Below are positions 45,679 to 54,719 of a DNA stretch of 64,000 bases, in pieces. The notes beneath the pieces were generated by a model. That model worked only from the letters and a program-made list of their open reading frames with translations, searched no databases and was not told the origin of the DNA. The position numbers and the translations under genes are program-made. The stretch is from assembly GCA_964611435.1 (NCBI GenBank), contig CAZSXT010000005.1, positions 89,127 through 153,126 of the forward strand, written 5' to 3'. How positions within the stretch are numbered: position 1 is the first letter of the stretch; each line of letters starts with the position of its first letter. The stretch is from JAYPHU01 sp964611435. Its GTDB lineage: Bacteria > Pseudomonadota > Alphaproteobacteria > Rhodospirillales > UBA2165.

Positions 45679-46395
45679 TTACTCTGCCGCTGTCTGTACC
45701 GATGCACCGGCGACGCCTTTTTGCAGCAGGCTAACCAGTTCGTCCGTGCTGTAAACGTCGCCAAAGACCTGAGCGATGGCGCCCAGTGTCGCCGTATGTT
45801 CCTCATCCGTCGGCGCGGCGTTTGCGTCGGACGCCAGCAGGACTTTGTAGTCCAGCATCATCGCGTCGCGGGCGGAGGATTCGCAGCAGACGTTGGTCAG
45901 CGTGCCGACGATCAGGACCGTATCGATGCCCTCATTTTTCAGCACCTCGTCGATATCCGACGAACCCTGAACAAAGGCGCTGTAGCGGGATTTTTCCACG
46001 TAGAGGTCTTCATCCTCGGCGTCCAAGTTCGGCCACAAGGATTGGCCGTCACTGTCACGGGACAGCCATTCGAGCATCTTGCTCGCGCGTTCCGGGCGGC
46101 TGATGGCGGAATAAAAGACCGACCAGTCTTCTTTGACTTGCTCGGAATGAGTCATCTGCACCCAGACGACACGGCCACCGGCATCGCGGGTCGCTGCCGC
46201 CAATTTGTTGATGTTGGGGACGATTTCACGGGCGACGGGAACCTCCGCCGGTGCGCCCTCCTGCATGAAAACGTTCTGCATATCGATGACGACCAGCGCG
46301 GTTTTGGCCGGGTTGATTTCCTCGATCGCGTGGAGCCGGCCGCGGCGGCGCATGCAGCCGTCGAGGGCGTATTGGGGTAAATCTGTGGGATGCAT
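45679..46395 (-). CDS. Isochorismatase-like cysteine hydrolase
   Basis: 238 residues from ATG 46395, with CGGAGG upstream. Catalytic triad D38 ('VVIDMQNVF'), K135 ('VEKSRYSAF'), C170 ('TLTNVCCESSARDA'). Members hydrolyse amides or vinyl ethers (nicotinamide, N-carbamoylsarcosine, isochorismate, biuret); the 'NVCCESSARDA' context is closest to amidases. It is divergent from the monooxygenase-OYE fusion across a region with a strong inverted repeat. Confidence 0.88.
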   Translation of the reverse strand: MHPTDLPQYALDGCMRRRGRLHAIEEINPAKTALVVIDMQNVFMQEGAPAEVPVAREIVPNINKLAAATRDAGGRVVWVQMTHSEQVKEDWSVFYSAISRPERASKMLEWLSRDSDGQSLWPNLDAEDEDLYVEKSRYSAFVQGSSDIDEVLKNEGIDTVLIVGTLTNVCCESSARDAMMLDYKVLLASDANAAPTDEEHTATLGAIAQVFGDVYSTDELVSLLQKGVAGASVQTAAE

Positions 46396-46454
46396 GGTTT
46401 CTAGCCTCCGTTGGGTATGTCCGTTGGCCTTATGGTAGCACACTGTCTGAGCCA

Positions 46455-46475
46455 ATTTGAATGCCAGATTCAAAT
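46455..46475. promoter_or_regulatory. Inverted repeat operator candidate between divergent genes
   Basis: ATTTGAAT-GCCAG-ATTCAAAT: perfect 8-base arms, 5-base spacer, centred in the 146-base divergent region of the isochorismatase and monooxygenase-OYE genes. TTGAAT/ATTCAA arms are typical of MarR-family operators that control aromatic-acid degradation. No regulator gene is adjacent, so the cognate protein must be elsewhere. Confidence 0.5.
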
Positions 46476-46541
46476 GACTTTGGCATGGCATATTGTTCGG
46501 CTGAAACGGTTTGCTAGACTGGCGCCTACCAGATTTCGCAA

Positions 46542-48923
46542 ATGGGTGCCGGGATGGACAAACCTCTCAAAATTAATGTGATCGGCGGCGGGCCGGGCGG
46601 GCTCTATTTCTCGCTGTTGATGAAGCTGGCGGATCCGCGCCACGACATCACCGTCTATGAGCGCAACCGCTCCGACGATACGTTCGGCTTTGGTGTAGTG
46701 TTCTCCGACGAGACCCTTGAGAACTTCATGGGTCAGGACGCCAAGACCTATCAGGAGATACGCAACGCCTTCGCCTATTGGGACACGATCGAAGTCCGAT
46801 ACCGCGGCGAACGCGTCCGCTCGGGCGGGCACGGTTTTGCCGGCATGTGGCGGATGAAACTGTTGAACATCCTACAGAACCGCTGCGCCGAAGAAGGGGT
46901 GAAGATCAGCTACGAGACCGAGATCGACGATATTGAAGCCTATCGCGATGCTGACCTGGTGCTGGGGTCGGATGGAGTGAACAGTCTGGTCCGGGAGACC
47001 TACAAGGACACGTTCAAGCCGACCATCGATTACCGCAAAACCAAGTTCGTCTGGCTGGGCACCACCCAGCGCTTCGATGCCTTCACCTTTATCTTCAAGA
47101 ACAACGAGCACGGCTGGTTCTATAACCATGCTTATCAATATGGTCAGGGGCAGGGGCAGGCGTCCTCCACCTGGATTTTGGAAACCCACGAAGACACCTG
47201 GAAAAACGCCGGGTTCGATCAGGCCACCGAGGAAGACACGCTGGCCTATTTCGAAGATTTCTTCGCCGAAGAGCTGGACGGCCACAAGTTGCTCTCCAAC
47301 AAGTCCATTTGGCGCAATTTCCCGGTGGTCAGCAATGAGTCCTGGCATCATGAGAACGTGGTGCTGATCGGCGATGCTTGCCACACGGCGCAATTCTCCA
47401 TCGGTTCCGGCACCAAGATCGCCATGGAAGGGGCGATTGCCTTGGCGCAGAGCTTGAAGGAAGAAAAGTCCGTCCCCGCTGCTCTGGACTCCTATCAGGA
47501 CAAGCGCTTCATGGAGATCGCCCGGCTGCAGCGGACGGCGATGGTGAGCCTGCAATGGTACGAAAACGCCCGGCGCTTCAACGGCATGACGGCCCCGCAA
47601 TACGCCTTCAATTTCCTCAGCCGCTCCAAGAGTGTCACCTACGAAAATCTCGCGCTCCGCGATCCCGATTACGGCAAGGCGGTAGATCACTGGTTCGCCG
47701 ATATTGTCCGGGAACAGGAAGGCGTGGACATCCCCAAGGAAAACCCGCCCAAGCCCATGTTCCTGCCGTTTCATATCGGCAACATGATGGTGCAGAACCG
47801 GGTGGTGGTCTCGCCCATGTGTCAGTACTCCGCCGAAGACGGCACGCCTACCGATTGGCACATGGTGCATCTGGGCGGTTTTGGGGTCGGCGGCGCGGGC
47901 CTTGTCTTCACCGAAATGACCAACGTTTCGGCGGACGGCCGCATCTCGCCCGGTTGCGCCGGCATGTACAAGGACGAACACGCCCCCGCCTGGAAGAAGA
48001 TCGTCGATTTCGTCCATGCCAATTCCAACGCCAAGATCGGCATGCAGTTGGCCCACGCGGGGCGCAAAGGTTCCACCAAGCCGGGTTGGGAGGGCGCCGA
48101 TCTGCCATTGGACGAAGGCCGCTGGCAACTGATCTCTGCCTCTGCCATTCCCTACAAGCCGGACGGTCAGGTGCCGAAGGAAATGGATCGGGCGGACATG
48201 GACACAGTGCGCGACAATTTCGCCGCCGCCGCCCAACGTGCGGATGAGGCGGGCTTCGACATCATCGAAGTGCATATGGCGCACGGGTATCTGCTGTCGT
48301 CGTTCATTACGCCGCTCTCCAACGTGCGAACGGATGAGTATGGCGGCTCTTTGGAGAACCGGATGCGTTTCCCGTTGGAGGTGTTGGACGCTGTGCGCGC
48401 CGCCTGGCCGGCGGACAAACCGATCTCGGTCCGCATTTCCGCCAGCGATTGGGTGGAAGGCGCGGGCATTGACGGCGATGACGCGGTGGAAATCGCGAAA
48501 ATGCTGAAGGCCCACGGCGCGGATATCATTGACGTCTCGGCGGGTCAGACGACGCCGGACGCCAAGCCGATCTATGGCCGCATGTTCCAGACCGTGTTCT
48601 CCGAACAAGTGCGCCTGGAAGCGGACGTGCCGACCATCACCGTTGGCAATATCACCACGCCCGATCAGGTGAACACTATCCTGGCGTCGGGCCGGGCCGA
48701 CATGGTGGCGCTGGCTCGTCTGCATCTGACGGACCCGCACTTTACGCTACGAGCGGCGGCGCACTACGGCTACGAGATGCAGACCTGGCCCAAACAGTAT
48801 CTGCGGGGTAAGGCACAGGCAGAAAGCCTGGCGGCGGCGGAGAATGAACGGTTGCAGGAACTGCTGATCGCCAACAAGCCGCAATCCCACAGTGATGCGA
48901 TCAAGAAGGAAGCGGCGGAGTAG
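46542..48923 (+). CDS. FAD monooxygenase-OYE fusion (salicylyl-CoA 5-hydroxylase/2-aminobenzoyl-CoA monooxygenase-reductase family)
   Basis: 793 residues in two domains. N-terminal (about 1-385): FAD monooxygenase with 'GGGPGGLYFSLLMK' dinucleotide fold and 'LIGDACHTAQFSIGSGTKIAMEGA'. C-terminal (about 400-780): old-yellow-enzyme fold with 'NRVVVSPMCQYSAEDGTPTDWHMVHLG', 'QLAHAGRKGS' and 'HMAHGYLLSSFITPLSN'. This fusion is known from 2-aminobenzoyl-CoA monooxygenase/reductase and related salicylyl-CoA hydroxylases, which dearomatise CoA-bound aryl acids. Start ATG 46542; ATG 46554 is an alternative. It converges on an acyl-CoA dehydrogenase operon, which fits beta-oxidation of the product. Confidence 0.85.
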   Translation: MGAGMDKPLKINVIGGGPGGLYFSLLMKLADPRHDITVYERNRSDDTFGFGVVFSDETLENFMGQDAKTYQEIRNAFAYWDTIEVRYRGERVRSGGHGFAGMWRMKLLNILQNRCAEEGVKISYETEIDDIEAYRDADLVLGSDGVNSLVRETYKDTFKPTIDYRKTKFVWLGTTQRFDAFTFIFKNNEHGWFYNHAYQYGQGQGQASSTWILETHEDTWKNAGFDQATEEDTLAYFEDFFAEELDGHKLLSNKSIWRNFPVVSNESWHHENVVLIGDACHTAQFSIGSGTKIAMEGAIALAQSLKEEKSVPAALDSYQDKRFMEIARLQRTAMVSLQWYENARRFNGMTAPQYAFNFLSRSKSVTYENLALRDPDYGKAVDHWFADIVREQEGVDIPKENPPKPMFLPFHIGNMMVQNRVVVSPMCQYSAEDGTPTDWHMVHLGGFGVGGAGLVFTEMTNVSADGRISPGCAGMYKDEHAPAWKKIVDFVHANSNAKIGMQLAHAGRKGSTKPGWEGADLPLDEGRWQLISASAIPYKPDGQVPKEMDRADMDTVRDNFAAAAQRADEAGFDIIEVHMAHGYLLSSFITPLSNVRTDEYGGSLENRMRFPLEVLDAVRAAWPADKPISVRISASDWVEGAGIDGDDAVEIAKMLKAHGADIIDVSAGQTTPDAKPIYGRMFQTVFSEQVRLEADVPTITVGNITTPDQVNTILASGRADMVALARLHLTDPHFTLRAAAHYGYEMQTWPKQYLRGKAQAESLAAAENERLQELLIANKPQSHSDAIKKEAAE

Positions 48924-48926
48924 TGG

Positions 48927-50114
48927 CTAGCCGTCTTCCGCAGCGGCCATCACCTGGCCGGCGATGACCAGCTTCAGGATTTCGGTGGTGCCCTCGTAAA
49001 TGCGAAGCGCACGGATTTCCCGGTAGAGCCGTTCCACGGTCTCGCCCGACACCACGCCCTGGCCGCCGAAGATTTGCACCGCCTGATCGATCACTTCCTG
49101 CGCACTTTCCGTGGCGAACATTTTGGCCATCCCGGATTCCCGGGTGACCCGGGCTTCCTGCACATCCTTGACCCAGGCGGAGCGATAGACCAGTAGTGCG
49201 GTCGCATCGATCTTCACGGCCATGTCGGCTATTTTCTCCTGGATCAACTGGAAGTCACCGATGGGCTGGCCGAAAGCTTCGCGGGATTTGGACCGGTTTA
49301 TCGCCTCATCCATGGCGCGCCGGGCAAACCCCAGGGCTGCGCCGCCGACCGAGGTGCGAAATGTATCCAGCGTGGTCATGGCGATCTTGAAGCCGTCGCC
49401 CGGATTGCCCAGCATGGCCGTTGCCGGGATGCGGCAGTTGTCGAAGGTCAGTGTTCCCAGCGGGTGGGGCGCGATCACGTTGATCCGCTCGCTGACGCTC
49501 ATGCCGGCCGTGTCGGCGTCCACCACGAAGGCCGAAATGCCCTTGGCGCCGGGTGCTTCACCGGTCCGCGCAAACAGCACGTATTGATCGGCGATGCCAG
49601 CGTTGGAGATCCAGGTCTTGGCGCCGTTGATGACATATTCGTTGCCGTCGGCTTCCGCCGTGGTGCGCATGGCCGCCACGTCCGATCCGCCTTCGGGCTC
49701 CGAAATCGCGAAGGCGGCGATCTTTTCACCGGAGGCGACGGCGGGCAAATAGGCCTGCTTCTGCTCTTCCGAGCCAAAATAGGTGATGGAGCCGGAACCC
49801 AGCCCTTGCATGGTGAAGCAGAACTCCGCCAGGCCGGAATAATAGCCCATGCTTTCCCGGGTGAGCGCAATGGTGCGCACATCGATCTTGTCGAGCGCGC
49901 CGCCATAGGCCGCCGGCACACAGTATTTCAGCCAGCCGGACTGGCCCAGCATCTCCACGAAATTGCGGCTCATCTCGTCCAAAGACGGGATGTCGTGGGG
50001 CTCCTCATGTTCGATCGGGCCCAGGTTCTCCTTCGCCCAAGTGCGGGCAGCTTCGGCGTGGGCCCGGTGGTGATCCTCGAAGAACGGCCAGTCGAGATAG
50101 GTCGAATCTACCAT
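48927..50114 (-). CDS. Acyl-CoA dehydrogenase
   Basis: 395 residues from ATG 50114. FAD-dependent alpha,beta-dehydrogenation of an acyl-CoA. Family motifs: 'FAISEPEGGSDVAAMRTTAE', 'KTWISNAGIADQYVLFARTG', 'RSKSREAFGQPIGDFQLIQEKIADM', and the catalytic Glu in 'LRIYEGTTEI'. It overlaps the preceding SDR stop by one base (TGATG), so both are co-translated. Given the facing aryl-CoA monooxygenase it may act on an alicyclic or aromatic CoA derivative. Confidence 0.94.
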   Translation of the reverse strand: MVDSTYLDWPFFEDHHRAHAEAARTWAKENLGPIEHEEPHDIPSLDEMSRNFVEMLGQSGWLKYCVPAAYGGALDKIDVRTIALTRESMGYYSGLAEFCFTMQGLGSGSITYFGSEEQKQAYLPAVASGEKIAAFAISEPEGGSDVAAMRTTAEADGNEYVINGAKTWISNAGIADQYVLFARTGEAPGAKGISAFVVDADTAGMSVSERINVIAPHPLGTLTFDNCRIPATAMLGNPGDGFKIAMTTLDTFRTSVGGAALGFARRAMDEAINRSKSREAFGQPIGDFQLIQEKIADMAVKIDATALLVYRSAWVKDVQEARVTRESGMAKMFATESAQEVIDQAVQIFGGQGVVSGETVERLYREIRALRIYEGTTEILKLVIAGQVMAAAEDG

Positions 50115-50935
50115 CAGTTCATCACCGCGCCGCCGGCCACCACGATGGCTTGCCCGGTGATGGAAGCCGACGACGGCAGGCAAATCCAAGCCACCGTTTC
50201 CGCCACTTCTTCCGGGGCGACCATGCGGCCCATGGGACTCATATTATCGATCTCCGCCTGAATCTCATCCCGGTCGCGGCCGGTTTTGCCGACGATGGAA
50301 TCGACCGCATCCGAGACCAGATCCGTGTCGGTGTAGCCGGGGCAGACCGCATTCACCGTAATGCCGGTTTTGACGGCTTCCAACGCCAGGGTGCGGGTCA
50401 GGCCGATCACCCCGTGCTTGGACGCGCAATAGGCGGCGATATAGGGATAGCCGCGCAATCCCACGGTAGAGGATATATTGACGATCCGGCCATAGCCCGC
50501 CTCCCGCATTGTCCCGTAGACCTGCTTCGTGCAGAGATAGGTGCCGGTCAGGTTCAGCCCGATGGTTTGGTTCCAGAATTCCGTGTCCATCCGGTGGAAC
50601 GGCGCGCTTTTGCCGATGCCCGCATTGTTGATCAGGATGTTCACCGGGCCCAGCTTGTCCGCAGCGGCGGCGAAGCATTTTTCCACATCTGCTTCGGACG
50701 ACATATCTCCGGTGGTGGTGAAGACCTCGACCCCTTCGTGGACCCGGAGCGCGCCGGCCTGATCGTTCAGCGTGCCCTCGGTCCGGCCGGTAAGACTGAT
50801 GTTCGCGCCCAGCTTTGCCAGCGTGTTGGAAATGGCGGCGCCGATGCCGCGGGAGCCGCCGGTGATCAGCGCATGCTGACCCTTCAGCGGCTTTTCGGAA
50901 AACATGTTTCCGGTGATTTTTGCCTGATTTGTCAT
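50114..50935 (-). CDS. Short-chain dehydrogenase/reductase, 3-hydroxyacyl-CoA type
   Basis: 273 residues from ATG 50935; ATG 50905 is also possible. NAD(P)-binding 'ALITGGSRGIGAAIS', 'NNAGIGKSAP', catalytic Ser in 'IVNISSTVGLRGYPY' and Y-x3-K in 'AYCASKHG'. The sequence resembles PhbB/FabG-like reductases and the alcohol dehydrogenases of CoA-ester degradation. It is sandwiched between the NIPSNAP and acyl-CoA dehydrogenase genes in one operon. Confidence 0.9.
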   Translation of the reverse strand: MTNQAKITGNMFSEKPLKGQHALITGGSRGIGAAISNTLAKLGANISLTGRTEGTLNDQAGALRVHEGVEVFTTTGDMSSEADVEKCFAAAADKLGPVNILINNAGIGKSAPFHRMDTEFWNQTIGLNLTGTYLCTKQVYGTMREAGYGRIVNISSTVGLRGYPYIAAYCASKHGVIGLTRTLALEAVKTGITVNAVCPGYTDTDLVSDAVDSIVGKTGRDRDEIQAEIDNMSPMGRMVAPEEVAETVAWICLPSSASITGQAIVVAGGAVMN

Positions 50936-50982
50936 GAAGCCACTATTCCCGAGCGTTAAGTGAGAGACAAGGGCATTTTCCG

Positions 50983-51285
50983 TCAATCCACGACCGAGGT
51001 CATTAGATGGTTTTTCTCTGATTGCACCATGGGGGCAGCCTTCTTAAGAAACGCCATCCAGGCCGGAATTTTAAACAACTCGTCGCGCTTTGCCGTCCGG
51101 TCCTCATAGCTTTCATACTCCCAAATCAACACGACCTGGTTGGGGTCGCCGACCTCGGTCCGGTAGAAACCTTTCAAGACCGCACCGACCGGTAATTGGA
51201 TCGGGAGGCCTTCTTCCTCGTACAGTTTGGCGAATGGCCCGGCCATCCCGGGCTGAGTGGTGTAAATTCTCAACTCTGTCAGCAT
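50983..51285 (-). CDS. NIPSNAP-family small protein
   Basis: 100 residues from ATG 51285, preceded by GGAGG. Ferredoxin-like alpha-beta dimer family: 'MLTELRIYTTQPGMAGPFAKLY', 'GFYRTEVGDPNQVVLIWEYESYEDR', 'MVQSEKNHLM'. Bacterial NIPSNAP proteins often sit in degradation operons, but their reaction is not known. First gene of the NIPSNAP-SDR-acyl-CoA dehydrogenase operon. Confidence 0.85.
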   Translation of the reverse strand: MLTELRIYTTQPGMAGPFAKLYEEEGLPIQLPVGAVLKGFYRTEVGDPNQVVLIWEYESYEDRTAKRDELFKIPAWMAFLKKAAPMVQSEKNHLMTSVVD

Positions 51286-51358
51286 TGTCTTTTGTCCTCC
51301 CATGCGGTTATGTCTAGCTTAGGTCGTTCAACCGATCGCGACAATCGGGGAGGATGTT

Positions 51359-51970
51359 TTGGCGAATATTCTGGTTCTATTTCACAGCATCACAGGTGTG
51401 ACGTATCGTTTGGCAGAGGCTATCGGCGACGGTGTTAACAACGTGGACGGCTGCACGGCCAATTTACGCCGCGTTCCCGACATCCCCGGCTGGGAGGAGA
51501 TTTATGGCGGGAAGGATATGGCCGAGACGCGGGCGGCGTTTGAACACATCCCGGCAGCCGAGGTTGACGAACTATCGAGCCATGACGGGATTGCCGTGGG
51601 GACGCCGTTGAATTACGGCAACCAGAGTTCTGCGCTGCGATTTTTCTTTGACCGGGCGGGCAAGTTCTGGATGGACGGATCGCTTACCGGAAAGCCGGGC
51701 ACGGTGTTTTGCGGCGGTGGATCGGGCAACGGCCGTGAGGCGGCGATGTTGACGGTCTGGCATTTATTCGCCTCCTTCGGCCTGACCATCATGCCGCTCG
51801 GCACCCGCGCCAAACCGGTGACGCCGAAAGACGAAGTGTTTGGTAGCGGCAATTTCGGGGCTGCGGCTATCGGCGGCGGACCCGGTGACCGTCCGTCCGA
51901 GGCCGAGCTGGCCGCCGCCCGGATTCAAGGCGAAGCGTTCGCCGAACTGACCCTTAAACTGACGACATAA
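51359..51970 (+). CDS. Flavodoxin-like NAD(P)H:quinone oxidoreductase (WrbA-like)
   Basis: 203 residues, TTG start at 51359 closely following GGGGAGGA. FMN-binding loop 'LFHSITGVTYRLAEAIGDGV' replaces the usual T/S-x-T-G-x-T form; then 'HDGIAVGTPLNYGNQSSALRFFFDR' and 'GKPGTVFCGGGSGNGREAAML'. The WrbA family reduces quinones by two electrons. It is divergent from the NIPSNAP gene and its last 17 bases overlap a convergent small membrane-protein gene. Confidence 0.82.
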   Translation: MANILVLFHSITGVTYRLAEAIGDGVNNVDGCTANLRRVPDIPGWEEIYGGKDMAETRAAFEHIPAAEVDELSSHDGIAVGTPLNYGNQSSALRFFFDRAGKFWMDGSLTGKPGTVFCGGGSGNGREAAMLTVWHLFASFGLTIMPLGTRAKPVTPKDEVFGSGNFGAAAIGGGPGDRPSEAELAAARIQGEAFAELTLKLTT

Positions 51971-52151
51971 GAGCGTCGAGGGCGAGCAGCAGAAACACCA
52001 CGCAGCCGATGCCCAGCGCCACCGTCAGCAGCGCGTTGGACTGGTAGTCCCCGGTCTGGGTGACCACGGATGTGCCCGCCGCCTGGGTGCGGAACTTCCA
52101 GCAGCCGATGCCGCAGGCAACGGCCAGGATCAGAAAAACGATGGCGAGCAT
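51954..52151 (-). CDS. Small two-helix membrane protein
   Basis: 65 residues with hydrophobic segments at about 2-18 ('LAIVFLILAVACGIGCW') and 42-60 ('LLTVALGIGCVVFLLLALDAL'), and a short loop with Thr and Gln. It begins 12 bases after the Gfo/Idh/MocA stop with GGGAG upstream, so it is the last gene of the transporter operon. Not recognised as a known family. The 3' end overlaps the convergent WrbA-like gene. Confidence 0.6.
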   Translation of the reverse strand: MLAIVFLILAVACGIGCWKFRTQAAGTSVVTQTGDYQSNALLTVALGIGCVVFLLLALDALMSSV

Positions 52152-52163
52152 TTGGTCTCCCGG

Positions 52164-53174
52164 TTACTCCCCCGTTTCCAGGATTTCGTCGATGGTGACC
52201 ACCCGGCGTTCGTTGGCGGATTTGACGCCGGCGCGGATCACGGCCAGAGACCGGGACGCCCATTCGCCGCCCACCTCCGGTTCGTCGCCGGTGCGGATGC
52301 ACTCGCCGAACTCTTCCATCTGCTCGGCCAAAGTGTCGTTCATCTCGAAATCCATCTTCTTGGCTTCTTTGTCGCCCTGCTCGAGATAGTACATGCCGTT
52401 GGTCAGGTCGTAGAAGGCGGACGCCTTTTTGCCGTAGATGTTCATCACATAGTTTTCACCGGCGGACGCATAGCAGGCGTTCAGGGTCGACAGCGCATCG
52501 CATTCGTGTCGCATTACAAGGCTCGCCACATCCGGATTGTCGCCTGGCAGCGCTAACTGAGACAGCATGCCCGATACCTCTGTGATCGGGCCCATCAACA
52601 TTTCCATCACGTCCACATAGTGCGGACCGATTTGCAGCATGACGCCGCCCGGCATGCCCTCGGCGGTGTAGCGCCAGTGGCCTTCCTCGAAAGCGCCGAG
52701 CCGGTCGCGGCTGATATTCGCCTCGGCGTTGACGATGAAGCCGAAGTCGCCGGCCTTGATCTTTTCATGGACCCAGCGGAACTGCACTTCGCGGCGGCGC
52801 TGAAACCCGATGGAGAGTTTGACGCCTGCGTCCCGGCATATCTTGGTGATTTCCATGCCTTCGCCGACGGAGTTGGCGATGGGCTTGTCCAGGAACACGT
52901 GCTTGCCGGCCTCGGCCGCCTGCTTGGTGGTTTCCAGGTGCACGTTATTGGGGGTGGTGTTGATAATCCCCTGGATAGAGTCGTCTTCCAGGATTTCCTC
53001 GTAGCTGGACGCCGCCGCGCAATTGTACTTCTCGGCAAAGGCGTTGCGTTTGTCCTCGGACCGCGTGTAGCAGGACACGATCTCTATGCCCTTGGCCCGG
53101 CCGGTGGCGTCCGCCAGGACGTCCGACCACCAGCCCATGCCCAGTGAAGCAACGCGTACAGTATCTGAACTCAT
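52164..53174 (-). CDS. Gfo/Idh/MocA-family NAD(P)-dependent oxidoreductase
   Basis: 336 residues. Rossmann start 'VRVASLGMGWWSDVLADA', then 'LDKPIANSVGEGMEI' (the EKP/DKP lysine motif), and a C-terminal alpha/beta domain with 'GPHYVDVMEML' carrying the conserved His region. It oxidises or reduces a sugar-like or polyhydroxylated acid. It lies 24 bases after tctA, so the imported tricarboxylate-type compound may feed this enzyme. GGAGAG precedes the ATG. Confidence 0.9.
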   Translation of the reverse strand: MSSDTVRVASLGMGWWSDVLADATGRAKGIEIVSCYTRSEDKRNAFAEKYNCAAASSYEEILEDDSIQGIINTTPNNVHLETTKQAAEAGKHVFLDKPIANSVGEGMEITKICRDAGVKLSIGFQRRREVQFRWVHEKIKAGDFGFIVNAEANISRDRLGAFEEGHWRYTAEGMPGGVMLQIGPHYVDVMEMLMGPITEVSGMLSQLALPGDNPDVASLVMRHECDALSTLNACYASAGENYVMNIYGKKASAFYDLTNGMYYLEQGDKEAKKMDFEMNDTLAEQMEEFGECIRTGDEPEVGGEWASRSLAVIRAGVKSANERRVVTIDEILETGE

Positions 53175-53198
53175 AACTTTCTCTCCGTCTTAAAAATT

Positions 53199-54719
53199 TT
53201 ATCCGCCCTCTGAAGGCGATGAACTTTGTTGTTGTGCCTGCCTGCTTTTGTACTCCGCCCAGAAGGACCACGCCACCGAGGCGGCGGCCAGGCAGAGGAA
53301 AAACAGGCTGAACGGTTGGGTGAAAAATATGGATATGTCGTTCTTCGAGGCAATCAGGGACACCCGCAGATGTTCTTCCAACTGGCGGCCGAGCACCATG
53401 GCCAGCAAGAGCGGGATGATTGGCATATTCAACCAGCGCATGGCGAGGCCGAGGAGGCCGAAGCCGAACATGACATAGACATCGAAGAAATTATTTCGAA
53501 GCGCGTAGCTGCCTATTACGCATAGGATAGCGATGGTCGGCATCAGAAACGCTTTGGGAATGGACAACACCTTGACCAGCAGCCGCAATCCGATGAGCGC
53601 GATGATGATGTTGAAGATGTTGGCCCAGAAGAAAGAGAAGATCAGGCCGTAGGCAAATTCGCCGTTCTCGACAAATAATAGCGGTCCCGGCGCCAGTCCG
53701 TGGATCAGCAGCGCGCCGATCAGGATCGCGGTCACGGGATCGCCGGGAATGCCGAGGGTCATCATCGGGATCAGTGCGCCGCCGGTCACTGCGTTGTTGG
53801 CCGCTTCGGGTGCGGCGATGCCTTGGGGCGAACCCTGGCCAAATTCATCCGGTTTTTTGCTCAGCCTACGGGAATAGTCATAGCTGATGAACGCGGCGAT
53901 GGGTCCGCCCGCGCCCGGCAGGATGCCCAAGAAAGAGCCCGCCACGCCGCCGATGGAGACCGGCAGGCGCATCAGTTTCAAATCAGACAAACTGGGTAAA
54001 ACGCTTTTGATCTTGGCGGCGCTTCTTGCTGCGGCGTCTGATTTTGCCATCTCGGCGAAATTCTCAACCAACTGCGGTACGGCGAACAGCCCGATCAGCG
54101 CGGTCAAAAAATGCACGCCGGCGATCAGGTTCACCTCGCCGAAAGTAAACCGGTTGGTCCCCATCATCGGGTCCTGGCCAATGGTGACAATAGCCAGACC
54201 AATGGCAGCAGACAGAAAGCCCTTAATCAGGGATTTTGCGGCAAAGCTGCAGATGATGGTCAGGCCGAAGAACACCAGACTGAACAGGTCCGGGGACTGA
54301 AATTGCAGTGCGATGTCCGCCAGGACCGGTGCGATGAAATAGAGGCACAGGAAACTTAACAGCCCGCCGATAAAACTGGCGGTAATGGCGATGCCCAGCG
54401 CCCGCCCGGCTTCGCCCCGTGACGCCATCGGATTGCCATCAAGCGCCGTGGCGGAGGCCGAGGGCGTGCCGGGGATATTCAACAGGATGGCCGAGAAACT
54501 GCCGCCGGTCATGCCGCTGACATAAAGCCCCAGCAGAAGGGCAATGGAAATTTCCGGCGGCAGCACGAATGTCAGGGGCAGGACAATAATGATTCCGGTA
54601 GAGATGGTCAGGCCGGGAATCATGCCGACGAACAGGCCGATCAGGCACCCCGCCGCCACGGCGAGGATCGTGCTGTACTGGCTGGCTTGGAGGAAGCCGT
54701 CGATGACGTCCGGACTCAT
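53199..54719 (-). CDS. tctA: Tripartite tricarboxylate transporter, large permease TctA
   Basis: 506 residues with about 12 membrane helices. Signatures: 'GLFVGMIPGLTISTGI', 'GSFSAILLNIPGTPSASATALDG', 'FLGILPGAGGPIAAFISY' and 'IPMMTLGIPGDPVTAILIGALLIHG'. Together with TctB and TctC it imports carboxylates such as citrate driven by an ion gradient. The ATG overlaps the tctB stop. Confidence 0.95.
   Translation of the reverse strand: MSPDVIDGFLQASQYSTILAVAAGCLIGLFVGMIPGLTISTGIIIVLPLTFVLPPEISIALLLGLYVSGMTGGSFSAILLNIPGTPSASATALDGNPMASRGEAGRALGIAITASFIGGLLSFLCLYFIAPVLADIALQFQSPDLFSLVFFGLTIICSFAAKSLIKGFLSAAIGLAIVTIGQDPMMGTNRFTFGEVNLIAGVHFLTALIGLFAVPQLVENFAEMAKSDAAARSAAKIKSVLPSLSDLKLMRLPVSIGGVAGSFLGILPGAGGPIAAFISYDYSRRLSKKPDEFGQGSPQGIAAPEAANNAVTGGALIPMMTLGIPGDPVTAILIGALLIHGLAPGPLLFVENGEFAYGLIFSFFWANIFNIIIALIGLRLLVKVLSIPKAFLMPTIAILCVIGSYALRNNFFDVYVMFGFGLLGLAMRWLNMPIIPLLLAMVLGRQLEEHLRVSLIASKNDISIFFTQPFSLFFLCLAAASVAWSFWAEYKSRQAQQQSSSPSEGG

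Noticed and set aside
46872..48740. A 622-codon open frame opposite the monooxygenase-OYE fusion
   Set aside because: It is a shadow frame: Arg/His-rich, no motifs, and the sense strand encodes two intact enzyme domains.
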